Part shown: positions 56,301 through 64,000 of the stretch, in pieces | How positions within the stretch are numbered: position 1 is the stretch's first letter | How the letters are laid out: each line of letters opens with the position of its first letter | Origin: Lepus europaeus | Taxonomy: Eukaryota; Chordata; Mammalia; Lagomorpha; Leporidae | DNA length: 64,000 nucleotides | Assembly: GCF_033115175.1 (NCBI RefSeq) | Contig: NC_084837.1 | Location: forward strand, 63,449,266-63,513,265 | Direction: 5' to 3' | Notes under the pieces: generated by a model | The model's database searches: none | Seen by the model: the letters and a program-made list of their open reading frames with translations, nothing else | Told to the model about the DNA's origin: nothing | Position numbers and translations under genes: made by a program

Positions 56301-59300
56301 ACCACCAACCCCATGTGTATTTATATAAGCTATTGCTGGACTTTCTTTGAATCTAAGACACCATTGATTGAAAACTCATTAAGTTTATGAAGCCACTTAG
56401 TGTTAACTATTGACATGTTGTTACCAGTTATAAAACATCCCAAACTCATAGATTTTAAGATATAGGAAAAAACCACATCAATGAAATACATTTAATTTGC
56501 CATGAGTAAACAATGGGCTTATCTACAAGTATGTGCCCCAGTGCTGAGAAGATGCAGGATGTTATGATCATGAGGTGGGTGTGACAGTTCTCTGTGACTC
56601 GCCATCACCAGGGGGAGAGGCAGAACTTCTTGGGCTGCCTTCTGAACTCTAACTCGGGGCCTGCAAAGTTTTCCTTTTAGCACTGTCTTATAATGTGATT
56701 GGGAAGGCAGGGAGGGCAGACAATACAAACCTGCCTGCTACAAATAACAGAAGTTCATAGCTAAAGTTCTGAGCTTGAGTGTGAGCCTTTGGAGAACAGG
56801 TCTGTTCTGCAAGATTCTATCAGATGGCCAGGGTTCACTGCGCTTGGCTGCTGCGTGGTCATGGCCAAGTTTTGTTTGCAAGCTTGACACATGTCAGTGT
56901 TGGCACAGGTACGCACGTCTTACACCCTGCTGTCCCATTTAGGTTTTCAGCAGCTACTAAAGATAATGAGCATAAGCGTTCACTGACCAAGACTCCTGCC
57001 AGAAAGTCTCCCCACGTGACCGTCTTTGGGAGTACCCCAAAGGGCCAGGCAGTGCTCGGGACGCCCAAGTTAAAGACCACGAAGGGGAATTTTGCTGGTA
57101 AGAAACCTCCTGCATCCTGTAGCCACACGACTTCCCCAAAGTGTGCAATGTGAGCTTCTGTAGAGCCTGTCCGAAGCTATAAAATTAAAGCAGGGCTTTT
57201 TCAAGTAGTATTCATTTTATACTGATGAAAGAAATGCCAGAGGCCCTAGCAAAAAGCTGAGCTGCCCAAGGACTCCGTCCCACGGGGCGCCCTCCCCGTG
57301 GAGCGTGCAGCCTTGCAGGCAAGGGGCGTGTGCTCTTCACAGCCTCTGCGTGCCCCTGCAGGCCTCTGGTGTCAGCAGGACTCTAGAGCATAGAGGTCCT
57401 GGGGTAAATGCCACAGTAATGATAAATAGACTTTGCAAGCCAGAAGCCATACAAGTCCTCTTCCACGTCCAGCTTCCTTGATGGCCACCTGCAGTGTCCC
57501 AGCAACGCTGAGTGACACTGCAGTAATGCCAGCGTGAAGGGGCAGACGGTGTGACTGCTGAAGATTAGCCTATTGAGCCGCAGCGCTGGCTGGAAATACT
57601 TATTTCTTCACACAGGATCCTAGGAAATGGCCTACCATTCAGAATATTTGGACACTGCATTTTTTCCTAATTTTCCTTTGGTGACTTTGTTTCTTTTCAG
57701 TTATTAGCCCCTTCAAGTTGACAACTGTAGCAACACAGACTCCAGTCTCCAATAAGAAACCTGTTTTTGATCTCAAAGCAAGTTTGTCTCGACCCCTCAA
57801 CTATGAGCCACATAAAGGTATGTGGAAGTGTTTAAATGGACAAGGCTGGTTAAAACAAAATAAAACAAAAAAACCTTAGAATTAAAAATTCTGCAGGGTA
57901 TGAGAAAAGCCTAGGAGCCTTTCTCTGCCTCTGTTCCCACACGGACCTATGATTTCAAAGAATATCTATTAAACATGCACTAAGTAACTGACTCACTTAT
58001 ATTTCAGAGGTATAACTTCTAACCAACATGAAGGTACTTCAAAGCCTGTAGAGAATAGAATTAAAAGCTATGTTTATTTTAGTAAAAACTTGAAATCCAC
58101 GAATACAAGGATTTTTAAAAAGTTCAAGAGTGTGAATTATGAAAACATTATGCATGGATTGTGTTTGGCACTGGGTTGGGCATTGGTGCTGGGTTTAACC
58201 ACCACTTGAGACACCTGCATACCACACCTGGTACCAGGTTTTGAGTTCTGGCTCCTCCACTTCCAATCCAGCTTCTGCTGACATGCACTCCAGGAAGTAA
58301 CAGATGATGTTTCACGTACTTGGGTCCCTGCCGCCCACTTGCAAGACCCGGATGCAATTCCAGGCTCCTGGCTTCAGGCCTAGCCCAGTCCTGGCTGATG
58401 TAGGCATTTGAGAAGTGAACCAGCAGATAGATGATCTCTTTCACTTTGGTAGCTCTACCTTTAAAATAAATAAAAATTAAAATAAAAAAAAGGGGGCCAG
58501 CATGTGGCACAGAAAGTTAATCCTCTGCCTGCGGTGCAGGCATCCCATATGGGCACCGGTTCTAGTCCCAGCTGCTCCTCTTCCAATCCAGCTCTCTACT
58601 ATGGCCTGGGAAAGCAGTAAAAGATGGCCCAAGTCTTTGGGCCCTTGCACCTGTGTGGGAGACCAGAGGAAGCTCCTAGCTCCTGGCTCCTGGTTTCAGA
58701 TCGGCGCAGCTCCGGCCATTGTGGCCATCTGGAGAATGAATCAGTGGATGGAAGACCTTTCTCTCTGTCTCTCCTTTTGTCTGTAACTCTACCTTTCAAT
58801 AAATAAATAAAATCTTTAAAAAAATAAAAAATAAAACTTCGTGAGGATGGGCATGTGGCACAGGGATTAGCCAATGCTTGGGATGCCTGCATCACACAGG
58901 AGTGCCTGATTCAAGTGTGGCTTCTCCACTTCTGATTCACCTTCTTGCTAATGCATATCTTTGGAATTGGCGGATGATGGTACAGTAATAGGTTCCTTGC
59001 TGCCCATGTAAAAGACCTGGGTTGAGTTCCAGCCTCCTTGCTTTGACCGGGTTTGTCGTAGGTATTTGGGAAGTAACCCAATAGATGCAAGATATCTTTC
59101 TTTGAAATAAAAGTATTTTTAGTTACTTTTACTAAAATAAATTTAGTTTTATTTAAAGATTTAGTTATTTATTTGAAAGTCAGAATTACAGAAGACAGAT
59201 CTTCCAACTGCTGGTTCACTCCCTAGACGGCCACAACAGCTGGCTGGGTTGGGCCAGGAGCTTCTTCTGTGTCTCCCACATGGGTACAGGGGCCCAAGCA

Positions 59301-62300
59301 TTTGGACCATCTTCCACTACTTTCCCAGGAGCAATAGCAGAGAGCTGGATTGAAGTGGGACAGCTAGGACTCAAACCAGTGCCGATATGGGATGTAGGCA
59401 CTGCAGATGGTAGCTTAACCTGCTGTGCCACAGCACAAGCCCCTAAACTTAGCTTTTAATTCAGTCTACTAAATTTCATCCACAATCAGACTTGTAAATC
59501 AGCCTGTGCAGCATCTATGGGAGGAGTATTTTTTTTTAAAGACTTATTTATTTGAAAGAGTTACACAGAGAGAGAAGGAGAGGCAGAGAGAGAGAGAGGT
59601 CTTCCATCCGCTGGCTCACTCCCCAGTTGGCCGCAATGGCTGGCGCTGGACTGATCCAAAGCCAGGAAACAGGAGCCTCCTCTGGGTCTCTCATGCTGGT
59701 GCTGGGGCCCAAGGACTTGGGCCATCTTCTGCTTTCCCAGGCCATAGCAGAGCTGGATTGGAAGTGGAGCAGCTGGGACATGAACCGGCACCCACATAGG
59801 ATGGTGGCACTGCAGGCAGTGGCTTTACCCATAGTCCACAGCGCTGGCCCTGGAGTATGTTCTCTACAGCTCCTGTAGGAGCCCAGAGTGGGACCTCTGG
59901 CCACATATTGGCCAGGTGTCACTCTTCAGCACACCTGAAATTCATTTAAAATAACAATACCTAATGTAATCTATCTTCCAGTACTTCTGGAATTACTATA
60001 AAACACCAAGACTTCATAAAAGAATCACATTTAGGTAGCACTGTTTATCTTATTTACAAATCTTAGAGGTAAGAGTCAGCTAAACTGGTTTTAAAAAGAA
60101 GGAACACCGCAGATACGCCAATCTGTGGCCACGCCGGCCCCCTCATGCAGGGCCAAACCTCGCCTTTGTCCAACTCTTCACTCTGATTCTGCCTCCACCT
60201 CTCCGCTCCCCTCGCAGAGACCTTTAATGTGACTGCTTGTCACCTCTCCCCCGTCCTCCTGCCCAAGTCACCCTGACAGCTGCCGGAGCTCCAGAGCAGC
60301 CTCTCTGCTTCACGCCTGGAGTGCAGCACTGACCCCCCGACTGCACTCCAGCCACACTGCTCTGAGCCCCTCAGACGTGGAGTGCATTCCCACCTCCAGG
60401 TGTCTGAACTTGTTCCCCATGCCTCGTGCAGACCTCACAGCGCGCGTGCCCCCCCTTGCATGGTATGGTCCCCACTGTCTCCACCTCAGGTCTTCCTCCC
60501 TTCCTCCTCCCACAAGCACTCTTCACACCTTGCTCTGACAAACCTTCACAGCACTGAGCACCCTCTCACCTAAGTGGTTAGGATTTTTGAATTTTAAAAT
60601 CCAATGTCTATCTGTTTGGATATCTATTAAGTCATCAGGCACAGGGGCCGGTGCTGTGGCACAGTGGGTTAATCCTCTGCCTGTGGCGCCAGCATCACAT
60701 GGGGTGCCGGTTCTAGTCTCAGCTGCTCCTCTTCTGATCCAGCTCTCTGCTGTGGCCTGGGAAAGCAGTGGAGGATGGCCCAGGTGCTGGGCCCCTGCAT
60801 CTGCATGGGGGACCAGGAAGAAGCTCCTGGCTTCAGATTGGCCCAGCTCTGGCTGTTGCGGCCATTTGGGGAGTGAACCAGTGGATGGAAGACCTTTCTG
60901 TCTTCCTCTACCTCTCAAATAAATCTTTAGAAAAAAAAAATCATCACAGATATAACTGTAAAAGCAATATAATCATCAATAACTTAATTGTGGGATAAGT
61001 ATTATGTAGTAGCATATGAGGCTGAACCACAGGAATTTTAAAAATTTTATTTGAAAAGCAGAGTTACAGAGAGAAGGAGAAACAGATCTTCCATCCACTG
61101 GTTCGCCCCTCAAATGGCTGCAATGGCCAGGACTGGGCCAGGCCAGGGCCAGGAGCTTCTTCGATTCTCCCACAGTGCAGGGGCCCGGGGACTTGAGCCA
61201 TCTTTTCTTGGGTGTATTAGCAGGAAACTAGATCATAAGTAGAAGAGCCAGGACTCAAACCAGTACCCAATGGGATGCTACTGTTGCAGGCAATGTCTTA
61301 ACTCACTGTGCCACAATGCTACCCCAGGAATGTTTTAAGATTTATTTATTTGAAAGGCAGAGTGACAGAGACACACATAGGCAGATCTTCCAGCTGTTGG
61401 TTCATTCCTGAAATGGCCACAATGACCAGGACTGGGCCAGGCTAAAACCAGGAGACAAGAAGTCCATCTGTGTCTTCCCACATGGATGGCAGGGGCCCAA
61501 GTACCTGCACCATCATCCACTGCCTTTCTTGGCACATTAGCAAGAAGCTGGGACTGATGTGGGATGCAGGCAGGGCAAGCAGCAGCTTAACCTGCTGTGT
61601 TACATCAGCCCCAAGTTGTTTTTTTAAACAAACATCTGGAAATTTAGTCCAAGTTCTTTTCATTTTATAATTGTCATTTTTGGGATTATAGAATAATAGT
61701 ATGGTCTTTTACATACAGATTAATCTTGAGAATATTTGTAATTTACTAATTTTGGAATGTGCAAGGATATTTCAAAAAGTTCCTAGAAAATTGGCATTAA
61801 AAAATAACATGCATTGTCCAGGAACTTTTTGAAGCCCCCTAGTAAAATGTGCTATTAACTACATTCACCACACCATGCAACAGGTCTAAGTGCTTCACTC
61901 CTCCTGAGAGTGCTGTACCCTTTGATCCTCTCCCCTTAACCCCTCTTCCCTTCTGCAACTGCCATTCTACTCTCCTTCTATGAATTCTTTTGGATGGCAC
62001 ACATAAGTGAGAAGATGTACTGTGTGTCTTTCTGTCCCTGGCTTATTTCACCTAACACAGTGTTCTCAAACTGCAACCATTTTGCAAATGACAGGATTTC
62101 CTTCCTTTGTAAGGGTGAATAGTATTACATTGTATAATATAAATCCAAGTATATCCCATTCTATCTGCTTATCTATTGATGGACACTTAGACTGATTCTT
62201 TATCTTGACTTTTGTGGATATTGACATGGTGAACACAGACCTGCAGACATCTCTTCCACAAACTGATGTCAGATCTTCTGGGTTTTTGGATGACTAGATC

Positions 62301-62739
62301 CAGTTCCAGTTCTAATGCCAACAAAATATTCCCACTCATCCACTCATTTGATAAAATACTCCTGCATTTTAACAGGTAAAGACAATAACAATGCACAGAT
62401 GAAATATTACCTTAAGCGCATACCTATGTGATCAGGTTTCTTTTTTTCTGTGATTTTCCAAGGATTAAATATGTCCTCTGTGGAATGTGAAATTAAATTG
62501 CAAACTATATTGGGCAGTTGTCCATAAAAACAAAGTGTAAATGTTGATAGCAAACAGGTAGCCACAGTTAAAGAGAATAAAGCTGGGAATATAAATAAAA
62601 ATCAAGGTTTTGTTTCTGTCCTAAATTTAGGAAAGCTGAAACCATGGGGGCAATCTAAAGAAAATTCTTCTCTGAATGAACACGGAAACAGAGTTAGCTT
62701 CCACAAGAAAAGTTACAAACAACCACGACTCCAGACTAG
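35291..62739 (+). CDS. NUSAP1: NUSAP1, nucleolar and spindle-associated protein 1 (coding exons 1-10; 3' end outside window)
   Basis: NuSAP is a Ran- and importin-regulated microtubule-bundling protein, nucleolar in interphase and on central spindle microtubules in mitosis. Ten exons join in frame: 35291-35383, 43560-43628, 47906-48049, 49526-49685, 50970-51068, 54568-54677, 55659-55822, 56943-57097, 57701-57817 and 62631-62739. They total 1220 nt, 406 codons plus two bases. An N-terminal SAP DNA-binding motif spans exons 1-2 ([20 protein letters not shown] onward). The basic microtubule-binding half lies in exons 6-10, and a KEN degron (QSKENSS) lies in exon 10. The charged C-terminal helix found in the mammalian protein (~440 aa) is not in this window, so the last exon lies beyond 64000. 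It shares its promoter with OIP5. Confidence 0.96.
35461..36635 (+). other. Single-copy 5' part of NUSAP1 intron 1
   Basis: CpG content falls off after about 35.5 kb. A short (GT)n run lies at 36458-36472. No exon or clear repeat was recognised. Confidence 0.5.
36636..37064 (+). mobile_element. C-repeat SINE interrupted by an L1 3' end
   Basis: The SINE occupies 36636-36870 and resumes at 36979, ending in the CTGTCAAACAAATAAAA tail. Confidence 0.82.
36871..36978 (+). mobile_element. Severely 5'-truncated L1 insertion
   Basis: 'ACTGCTATAATCCAGAAGTT' and 'AAATTTATATTTATTAAATA' followed by an A17 tail is an L1 3' terminus. Duplications GAGTAAACCAGTGG (36857-36870) and GAGTGACCCAGTGG (36979-36992) show target-primed insertion into the SINE. 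Confidence 0.8.
37079..37410 (-). mobile_element. Young C-repeat SINE with 14-bp TSD
   Basis: ACAAATAAAACTTT at 37065-37078 and 37411-37424 flanks a copy inserted into the tail of the previous SINE. Confidence 0.93.
37715..38020 (-). mobile_element. Older C-repeat SINE
   Basis: AAGTTTTACTTATGTGAAAG tail side, head CACAGTGCTTGCCC. Confidence 0.8.
38308..38616 (+). mobile_element. Young C-repeat SINE with 15-bp TSD
   Basis: AAATTTGCTATGATA at 38293-38307 and 38617-38631. Confidence 0.92.
38920..39192 (+). mobile_element. Older C-repeat SINE
   Basis: Divergent plus copy ending CTTTCAAAAAAATAAATCTT. Confidence 0.75.
39204..39535 (-). mobile_element. Young C-repeat SINE with 11-bp TSD
   Basis: AAATAAATCTT at 39193-39203 and 39536-39546. 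It contains a (GAGC)n variation near 39236-39253. Confidence 0.9.
39605..39905 (-). mobile_element. C-repeat SINE
   Basis: TTTTATTTATTTGAAAAGC tail side, head CCACAATGCTGGCC. Confidence 0.82.
39966..40076. repeat. Possible mariner-like non-autonomous DNA element
   Basis: Inverted ends AGTTCATGG...CC/GGATGAACT, with AT-rich filler between. It resembles the shorter element at 61768-61841. Confidence 0.4.
40605..41120 (-). mobile_element. Two C-repeat SINEs
   Basis: Full copy 40605-40920 abutting a partial copy 40921-41120 with no tail. Confidence 0.82.
41160..42420. mobile_element. Fragmented older C-repeats
   Basis: Plus 41160-41410; minus 41510-41725; minus 41790-41990; plus fragment 42310-42420. 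About 320 bases at 41991-42310 hold nothing recognised. Confidence 0.7.
42440..43225. mobile_element. C-repeat cluster before NUSAP1 exon 2
   Basis: Young minus copy about 42455-42755 set in the tail of a minus copy (42757-42967), then a plus copy (42968-43220) directly joined head-side. Confidence 0.8.
43560..43628 (+). CDS. NUSAP1: NUSAP1 coding exon 2
   Basis: 23 codons, [20 protein letters not shown] then EHQ, with acceptor TCTTTTCTGCAG and donor GTGAGTA. It completes the SAP helix-turn-helix. The exon is in phase 0 at both ends, so skipping would keep frame but destroy the SAP motif. Confidence 0.95.
43780..44107 (-). mobile_element. Young C-repeat SINE in NUSAP1 intron 2
   Basis: GCCAGGCAGAGTGGATAGTG tail side after a T tract; head CACGGTGCTGGCCC. 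It lies 150 bases after exon 2. Confidence 0.88.
44570..45245. mobile_element. Two older C-repeats
   Basis: Minus 44570-44835 and plus 44950-45245, both divergent. Confidence 0.7.
45246..46104 (+). other. Unassigned part of NUSAP1 intron 2
   Basis: AT-rich, with no exon, ORF or repeat recognised. Confidence 0.5.
46105..46430 (+). mobile_element. C-repeat SINE
   Basis: Head GGCATCAATGCTGTGGTGTA, tail CCTTTTAAATAAATAAATTG. Confidence 0.82.
46790..47105 (-). mobile_element. C-repeat SINE
   Basis: AAAGATTTTATTTATTTATTT tail side, head ATAGCGCTGGCCCC. Confidence 0.85.
47435..47640 (+). repeat. MIR (ancient mammalian SINE)
   Basis: 'GATAAGTTCCTTGGACTC', 'TCAGTTTTCCCATGTGTGAA' and 'ATGGGGCTAATAGCAGTC' match the MIR core in order. 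Confidence 0.7.
47906..48049 (+). CDS. NUSAP1: NUSAP1 coding exon 3
   Basis: 48 codons, [20 protein letters not shown] at the start, with a run of five arginines inside [12 protein letters not shown], a candidate nuclear/nucleolar localisation signal. Acceptor CTCTTTTCAG, donor GTGAGC. Phase 0 at both ends. Confidence 0.94.
48265..48420 (+). mobile_element. C-repeat SINE, 5' part
   Basis: 'GGTGGGTGTTTGATCTAGTG' head followed by a truncated body. Confidence 0.65.
48560..49195 (-). mobile_element. Young C-repeat inserted beside an older one
   Basis: Young copy about 48563-48887 with TTTTTCCTTTTTTT on both sides, then an older minus copy 48895-49195. Confidence 0.83.
49526..49685 (+). CDS. NUSAP1: NUSAP1 coding exon 4 (NAGNAG acceptor)
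   Basis: 53 codons plus one base, beginning [20 protein letters not shown]: acidic, Gln/Glu-rich and probably disordered. The acceptor is the tandem TAGCAG at 49523-49528, so splicing may start at 49526 or 49529 and include or omit one glutamine. The donor is AAAG|GTGCGC, weaker than the others. Confidence 0.92.
49705..50100 (+). repeat. MLT1-type MaLR LTR
   Basis: 'CTTACAGTTCTGGGGGCTGC', 'AATCCTTCCTTGCCTCTTC', 'GATGACCTCATCTTAGCTTG' and 'GGGGGGCTAGCATTCAGCCC' follow the MLT1 order. It starts 20 bases after the NUSAP1 exon 4 donor. Confidence 0.72.
50101..50969 (+). other. Unassigned part of NUSAP1 intron 4
   Basis: No exon or repeat recognised before the exon 5 acceptor. Confidence 0.5.
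50970..51068 (+). CDS. NUSAP1: NUSAP1 coding exon 5
   Basis: 99 nt encoding [21 protein letters not shown] and then [12 protein letters not shown]. Acceptor ...TTTGGATTTAG, donor GTAAGT. The KPGKNKRTA segment is strongly conserved in mammals and basic. Confidence 0.94.
51110..51487 (-). mobile_element. Composite C-repeat
   Basis: The tail side of one copy (51110-51217) is joined to the body and head of a young copy (51218-51487) that has no tail of its own. Confidence 0.75.
51895..52188 (+). mobile_element. Young C-repeat SINE
   Basis: Head GCTGGCGCCGCAGCTCACTA, tail CTGTCAAAAATAATAATAAA. Confidence 0.85.
52195..52860 (+). mobile_element. L1 3'-region fragment
   Basis: 'CACACTGTTGGTGGGGATGC', 'ATGACCCAGCCATATTTCAG', 'ATTATGCTTAGTGAAATAAT' and related text are standard L1 3' sequence. 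It includes a (TG)n run at 52478-52497. No ORF survives. Confidence 0.78.
52870..53180 (+). mobile_element. C-repeat SINE
   Basis: Head GGGGCTGGCGCTGTGCTGAA, tail (AAAT)n. Confidence 0.85.
53220..53850 (-). mobile_element. C-repeat with a second C-repeat nested inside
   Basis: The outer copy is 53220-53409 plus 53719-53850. The inner copy is 53410-53718, bounded by CATCTTCTGCTT at 53398-53409 and 53719-53730. Confidence 0.88.
54143..54440 (+). mobile_element. C-repeat SINE before NUSAP1 exon 6
   Basis: Head GGGGCTGGCGCTGTGGTATA; near-matching flanks ACAAGTTTTG / ACATGTTTTG. Confidence 0.87.
54568..54677 (+). CDS. NUSAP1: NUSAP1 coding exon 6
   Basis: 110 nt encoding [21 protein letters not shown] and then [16 protein letters not shown], an almost invariant helical segment of NuSAP. 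Acceptor TAATATTTCAG, donor GTATGT. Confidence 0.96.
54678..55658 (+). other. NUSAP1 intron 6, no repeat recognised
   Basis: Open frames on both strands are short and match nothing recognised. Part of the region near 55.5 kb is GC-rich. Confidence 0.5.
55659..55822 (+). CDS. NUSAP1: NUSAP1 coding exon 7 (divergent)
   Basis: 164 nt encoding [20 protein letters not shown] and on to [20 protein letters not shown] plus V and two bases. It is basic, proline- and threonine-rich, with TP sites suited to CDK phosphorylation. Compared with the human exon as recalled, it is several residues shorter in its middle and poorly conserved, while its ends align. Acceptor TCTCTCTTCAG, donor GTAAAG; frame is intact. 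Confidence 0.88.
55918..56225 (-). mobile_element. Older C-repeat SINE
   Basis: AAGGTTTATATACCTGTTTG tail side, head CACGATGCTGACC. Confidence 0.78.
56226..56942 (+). other. Unassigned part of NUSAP1 intron 7
   Basis: No exon or repeat recognised before the exon 8 acceptor. Confidence 0.45.
56943..57097 (+). CDS. NUSAP1: NUSAP1 coding exon 8
   Basis: 155 nt encoding [41 protein letters not shown] and [11 protein letters not shown]. It is part of the basic microtubule-binding half, with repeated TP/SP dipeptides. Acceptor GTCCCATTTAG, donor GTAAGA. Confidence 0.95.
57098..57700 (+). other. NUSAP1 intron 8, mostly unassigned
   Basis: A GC-rich patch lies at about 57270-57370. A 32-base relic of a C-repeat head (GATTAGCCTATTGAGCCGCA) lies at 57563-57594. 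Confidence 0.5.
57701..57817 (+). CDS. NUSAP1: NUSAP1 coding exon 9
   Basis: 117 nt encoding [21 protein letters not shown], then [18 protein letters not shown] plus one base. Acceptor TTTCTTTTCAG, donor GTATGT. It matches the conserved [20 protein letters not shown] core. Confidence 0.96.
58175..59115 (+). mobile_element. Three C-repeat SINEs in NUSAP1 intron 9
   Basis: Plus copies at about 58175-58490 (old), 58493-58835 (better) and 58845-59115 (old). Confidence 0.78.
59150..59850 (-). mobile_element. Two C-repeat SINEs
   Basis: Minus copies at about 59150-59445 and 59535-59850. Confidence 0.82.
60160..60570. repeat. Possible L2 fragment
   Basis: 'GACTGCACTCCAGCCACACT' and 'TGAACTTGTTCCCCATGCCT' resemble the L2 3' region. 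Weak. Confidence 0.4.
60645..60940 (+). mobile_element. C-repeat SINE
   Basis: Head GGGGCCGGTGCTGTGGCACA, tail CTCAAATAAATCTTTAG. Confidence 0.87.
61040..61615 (-). mobile_element. Two C-repeat SINEs
   Basis: Minus copies at about 61040-61325 and 61335-61615. Confidence 0.8.
61768..61841. repeat. Short palindromic DNA element (mariner-like MITE)
   Basis: TTCAAAAAGTTCCT at 61771-61784 and AGGAACTTTTTGAA at 61820-61833 are perfect inverted repeats around 35 bases, with TA near both outer ends. Confidence 0.55.
61850..62310 (-). repeat. L1 3' fragment, antisense
   Basis: 'TTTGCAAATGACAGGATTTC', 'TTATCTATTGATGGACACTT' and related text are the reverse complement of the L1 3' part. Confidence 0.7.
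62631..62739 (+). CDS. NUSAP1: NUSAP1 coding exon 10 with KEN box
   Basis: 109 nt encoding [21 protein letters not shown], then [15 protein letters not shown] plus two bases. QSKENSS contains the KEN degron recognised by APC/C-Cdh1. Acceptor CCTAAATTTAG, donor GTGAGT. The next exon is not found before the window end. Confidence 0.95.
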
Positions 62740-64000
62740 GTGAGTTCACAAGTATCCACTTCTATAATTCTTTTCATTTTTAAAGACCGTATAAACCATC
62801 ACCTCCCAGTGATGGTGAGTCACAGTGGCAGTGCAGCTGAAGGTTACAAGTGGAATGTTCTAATCCCTCTGTGTAACCTAATACCTAAGACTGGGCAGTT
62901 CTGGGAGTCTGAGATCAGATGTCTCCTGGTGAGAGCCTCAGGCTGTATCAGACCATGGCAGATGCCATCACATGTCGGGAACACTTAGAAGAGTGGGGTC
63001 TGGACCTTACTTTAGGGCATGCCATAGTCAAGGTCATTAATCCTGTCCTGCAACTCCTCACCCATTCCCGCAAGACAGTGGTGCCCTCATTCCCTGACTT
63101 CCTCCCGCTGGCTCTTCAAGCTTCCACCCCCTTCTCAGTACAGTTACACTGAGGCTCACGCTTCTAGCATTTCAATCTTTGGGGAACAAGCTATAGCACA
63201 GAGTTACCCACAGAATTTGCAAACTACCGCTGCCTGCCTCTAGTGCAGTGGATTCTCATGTGGTAGGTGTGGAGTGAGGCCCAAGCAGCTGCATTGTTTC
63301 CAGGGTGCTACTGTTAAGTCACAAGATCCTGAATGAGCCCTGCTCTACGTGAGAAATCCTGACACCAGTGTTCAAGTGCCCAGGAACCCTAGTATGCCCG
63401 TGGTTGTGAAGTCCTCAAGCCTAAGGAAACGTGGTTGATGGCACACCAGGGCCCTCCTCGGGGGAGAAACACATGTTGGTCTTTCAAGGCTTCCTTCAGC
63501 CTCCAAATCAAATAAAGCCAGAGCTCATTCTGGGCTGCAGCTGGGCCTAGTCGAGTCCATACTCCCTGCCAGGAACCCTCAACAGGGTTTACTGTTGTTT
63601 ATATCTTGCTGCCGCCAAGGCCTTTACCTGTACTTGAGTGTAAGATAGTTAACATGAGCTGGGGCCTTTTCTTTCTTTTTGCCCAATTCCCTAGAGGGGA
63701 AATAACAAACACAGGGACCTAAGTCAGTAGACACTGCCTCTAGTTCTAGCGGTTTCTTGGGACTACTTGACTTTGCACTTACCTTTGACTTACTTCTAGG
63801 AGTGGGGATTTCAAATTTGAAACAAATGTGTAAAGTACAGGGGTTGAATCCAATCACCAAAGTGCCCCTGGTTTGTTTCATGCATGATTTAAATGCAGAA
63901 TTAATGTCAAAGAGGAAAACAGCCATTGCTAAGCCCTTTGAGGCACAATGGCCAAGAGCTGGAACTGCAAGGTAGAGCCAGTGCCCTGGACGAGTCTGGT
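62740..64000 (+). other. NUSAP1 intron 10 to window end
   Basis: No exon matching the expected charged C-terminal helix, and no recognised SINE, in this final 1.26 kb. Confidence 0.6.

Noticed and set aside
62740-64000. Search for the last NUSAP1 exon (charged EEQRKKREQE-type helix)
   Set aside because: No such frame with a preceding acceptor is present, so the exon lies beyond the window.

Overview
This is mammalian nuclear DNA, almost certainly from a lagomorph and most likely the European rabbit. The strongest sign is the density of tRNA-derived C-repeat (CSINE) elements: roughly 80 copies on both strands, including young copies that carry the 'GCCGGCGCCGCGGCTCACTA' head and clear target-site duplications. 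There are no operons, CRISPR arrays or other prokaryotic features. Most long open frames are SINE readthrough, not genes.

Three genes account for the non-repeat sequence, in the order known for human 15q15.1 (CHP1 - OIP5-AS1 - OIP5 - NUSAP1). (1) OIP5-AS1 ('cyrano'), a + strand lncRNA, starts in a CpG island near 7.05 kb. It has small exons at ~7050-7159 and 9732-9820 and a ~7.4 kb terminal exon from 14733 to a poly(A) signal at 22134-22139. The terminal exon contains the near-perfect miR-7 site (17193-17218) that defines cyrano. (2) OIP5 (Mis18-beta), on the - strand, is complete in five exons between 34906 and 27464 and encodes 229 aa. (3) NUSAP1, on the + strand, has its first ten coding exons in the window (35291-62739, 1220 nt of CDS). 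The C-terminal coding end lies beyond base 64000.

Layout: 1-6.4 kb is intergenic repeat sequence, including one C-repeat split by another C-repeat and by two solo LTRs. 6.4-7.4 kb is the OIP5-AS1 CpG-island promoter. 7.2-14.7 kb holds its SINE-rich introns. 14.7-22.2 kb is the SINE-free lncRNA terminal exon. 22.5-27.4 kb is the tail-to-tail spacer to OIP5, made of SINEs, a MIR and an L2. 27.4-34.9 kb is OIP5. 34.9-35.3 kb is a compact bidirectional CpG promoter. 35.3-64 kb is NUSAP1, whose introns are packed with SINEs.

Functionally, OIP5 (centromere licensing, CENP-A deposition) and NUSAP1 (spindle microtubule bundling) are both mitotic proteins. They are driven from one promoter of about 385 bp between start codons. 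It contains CCAAT boxes, an E2F-like site and a well-formed CDE/CHR pair at the NUSAP1 start, consistent with G2/M control by DREAM/MuvB and NF-Y. All exon joins given here keep reading frame and use GT-AG splice sites. No database search was run; family comparisons are from knowledge of the mammalian proteins.
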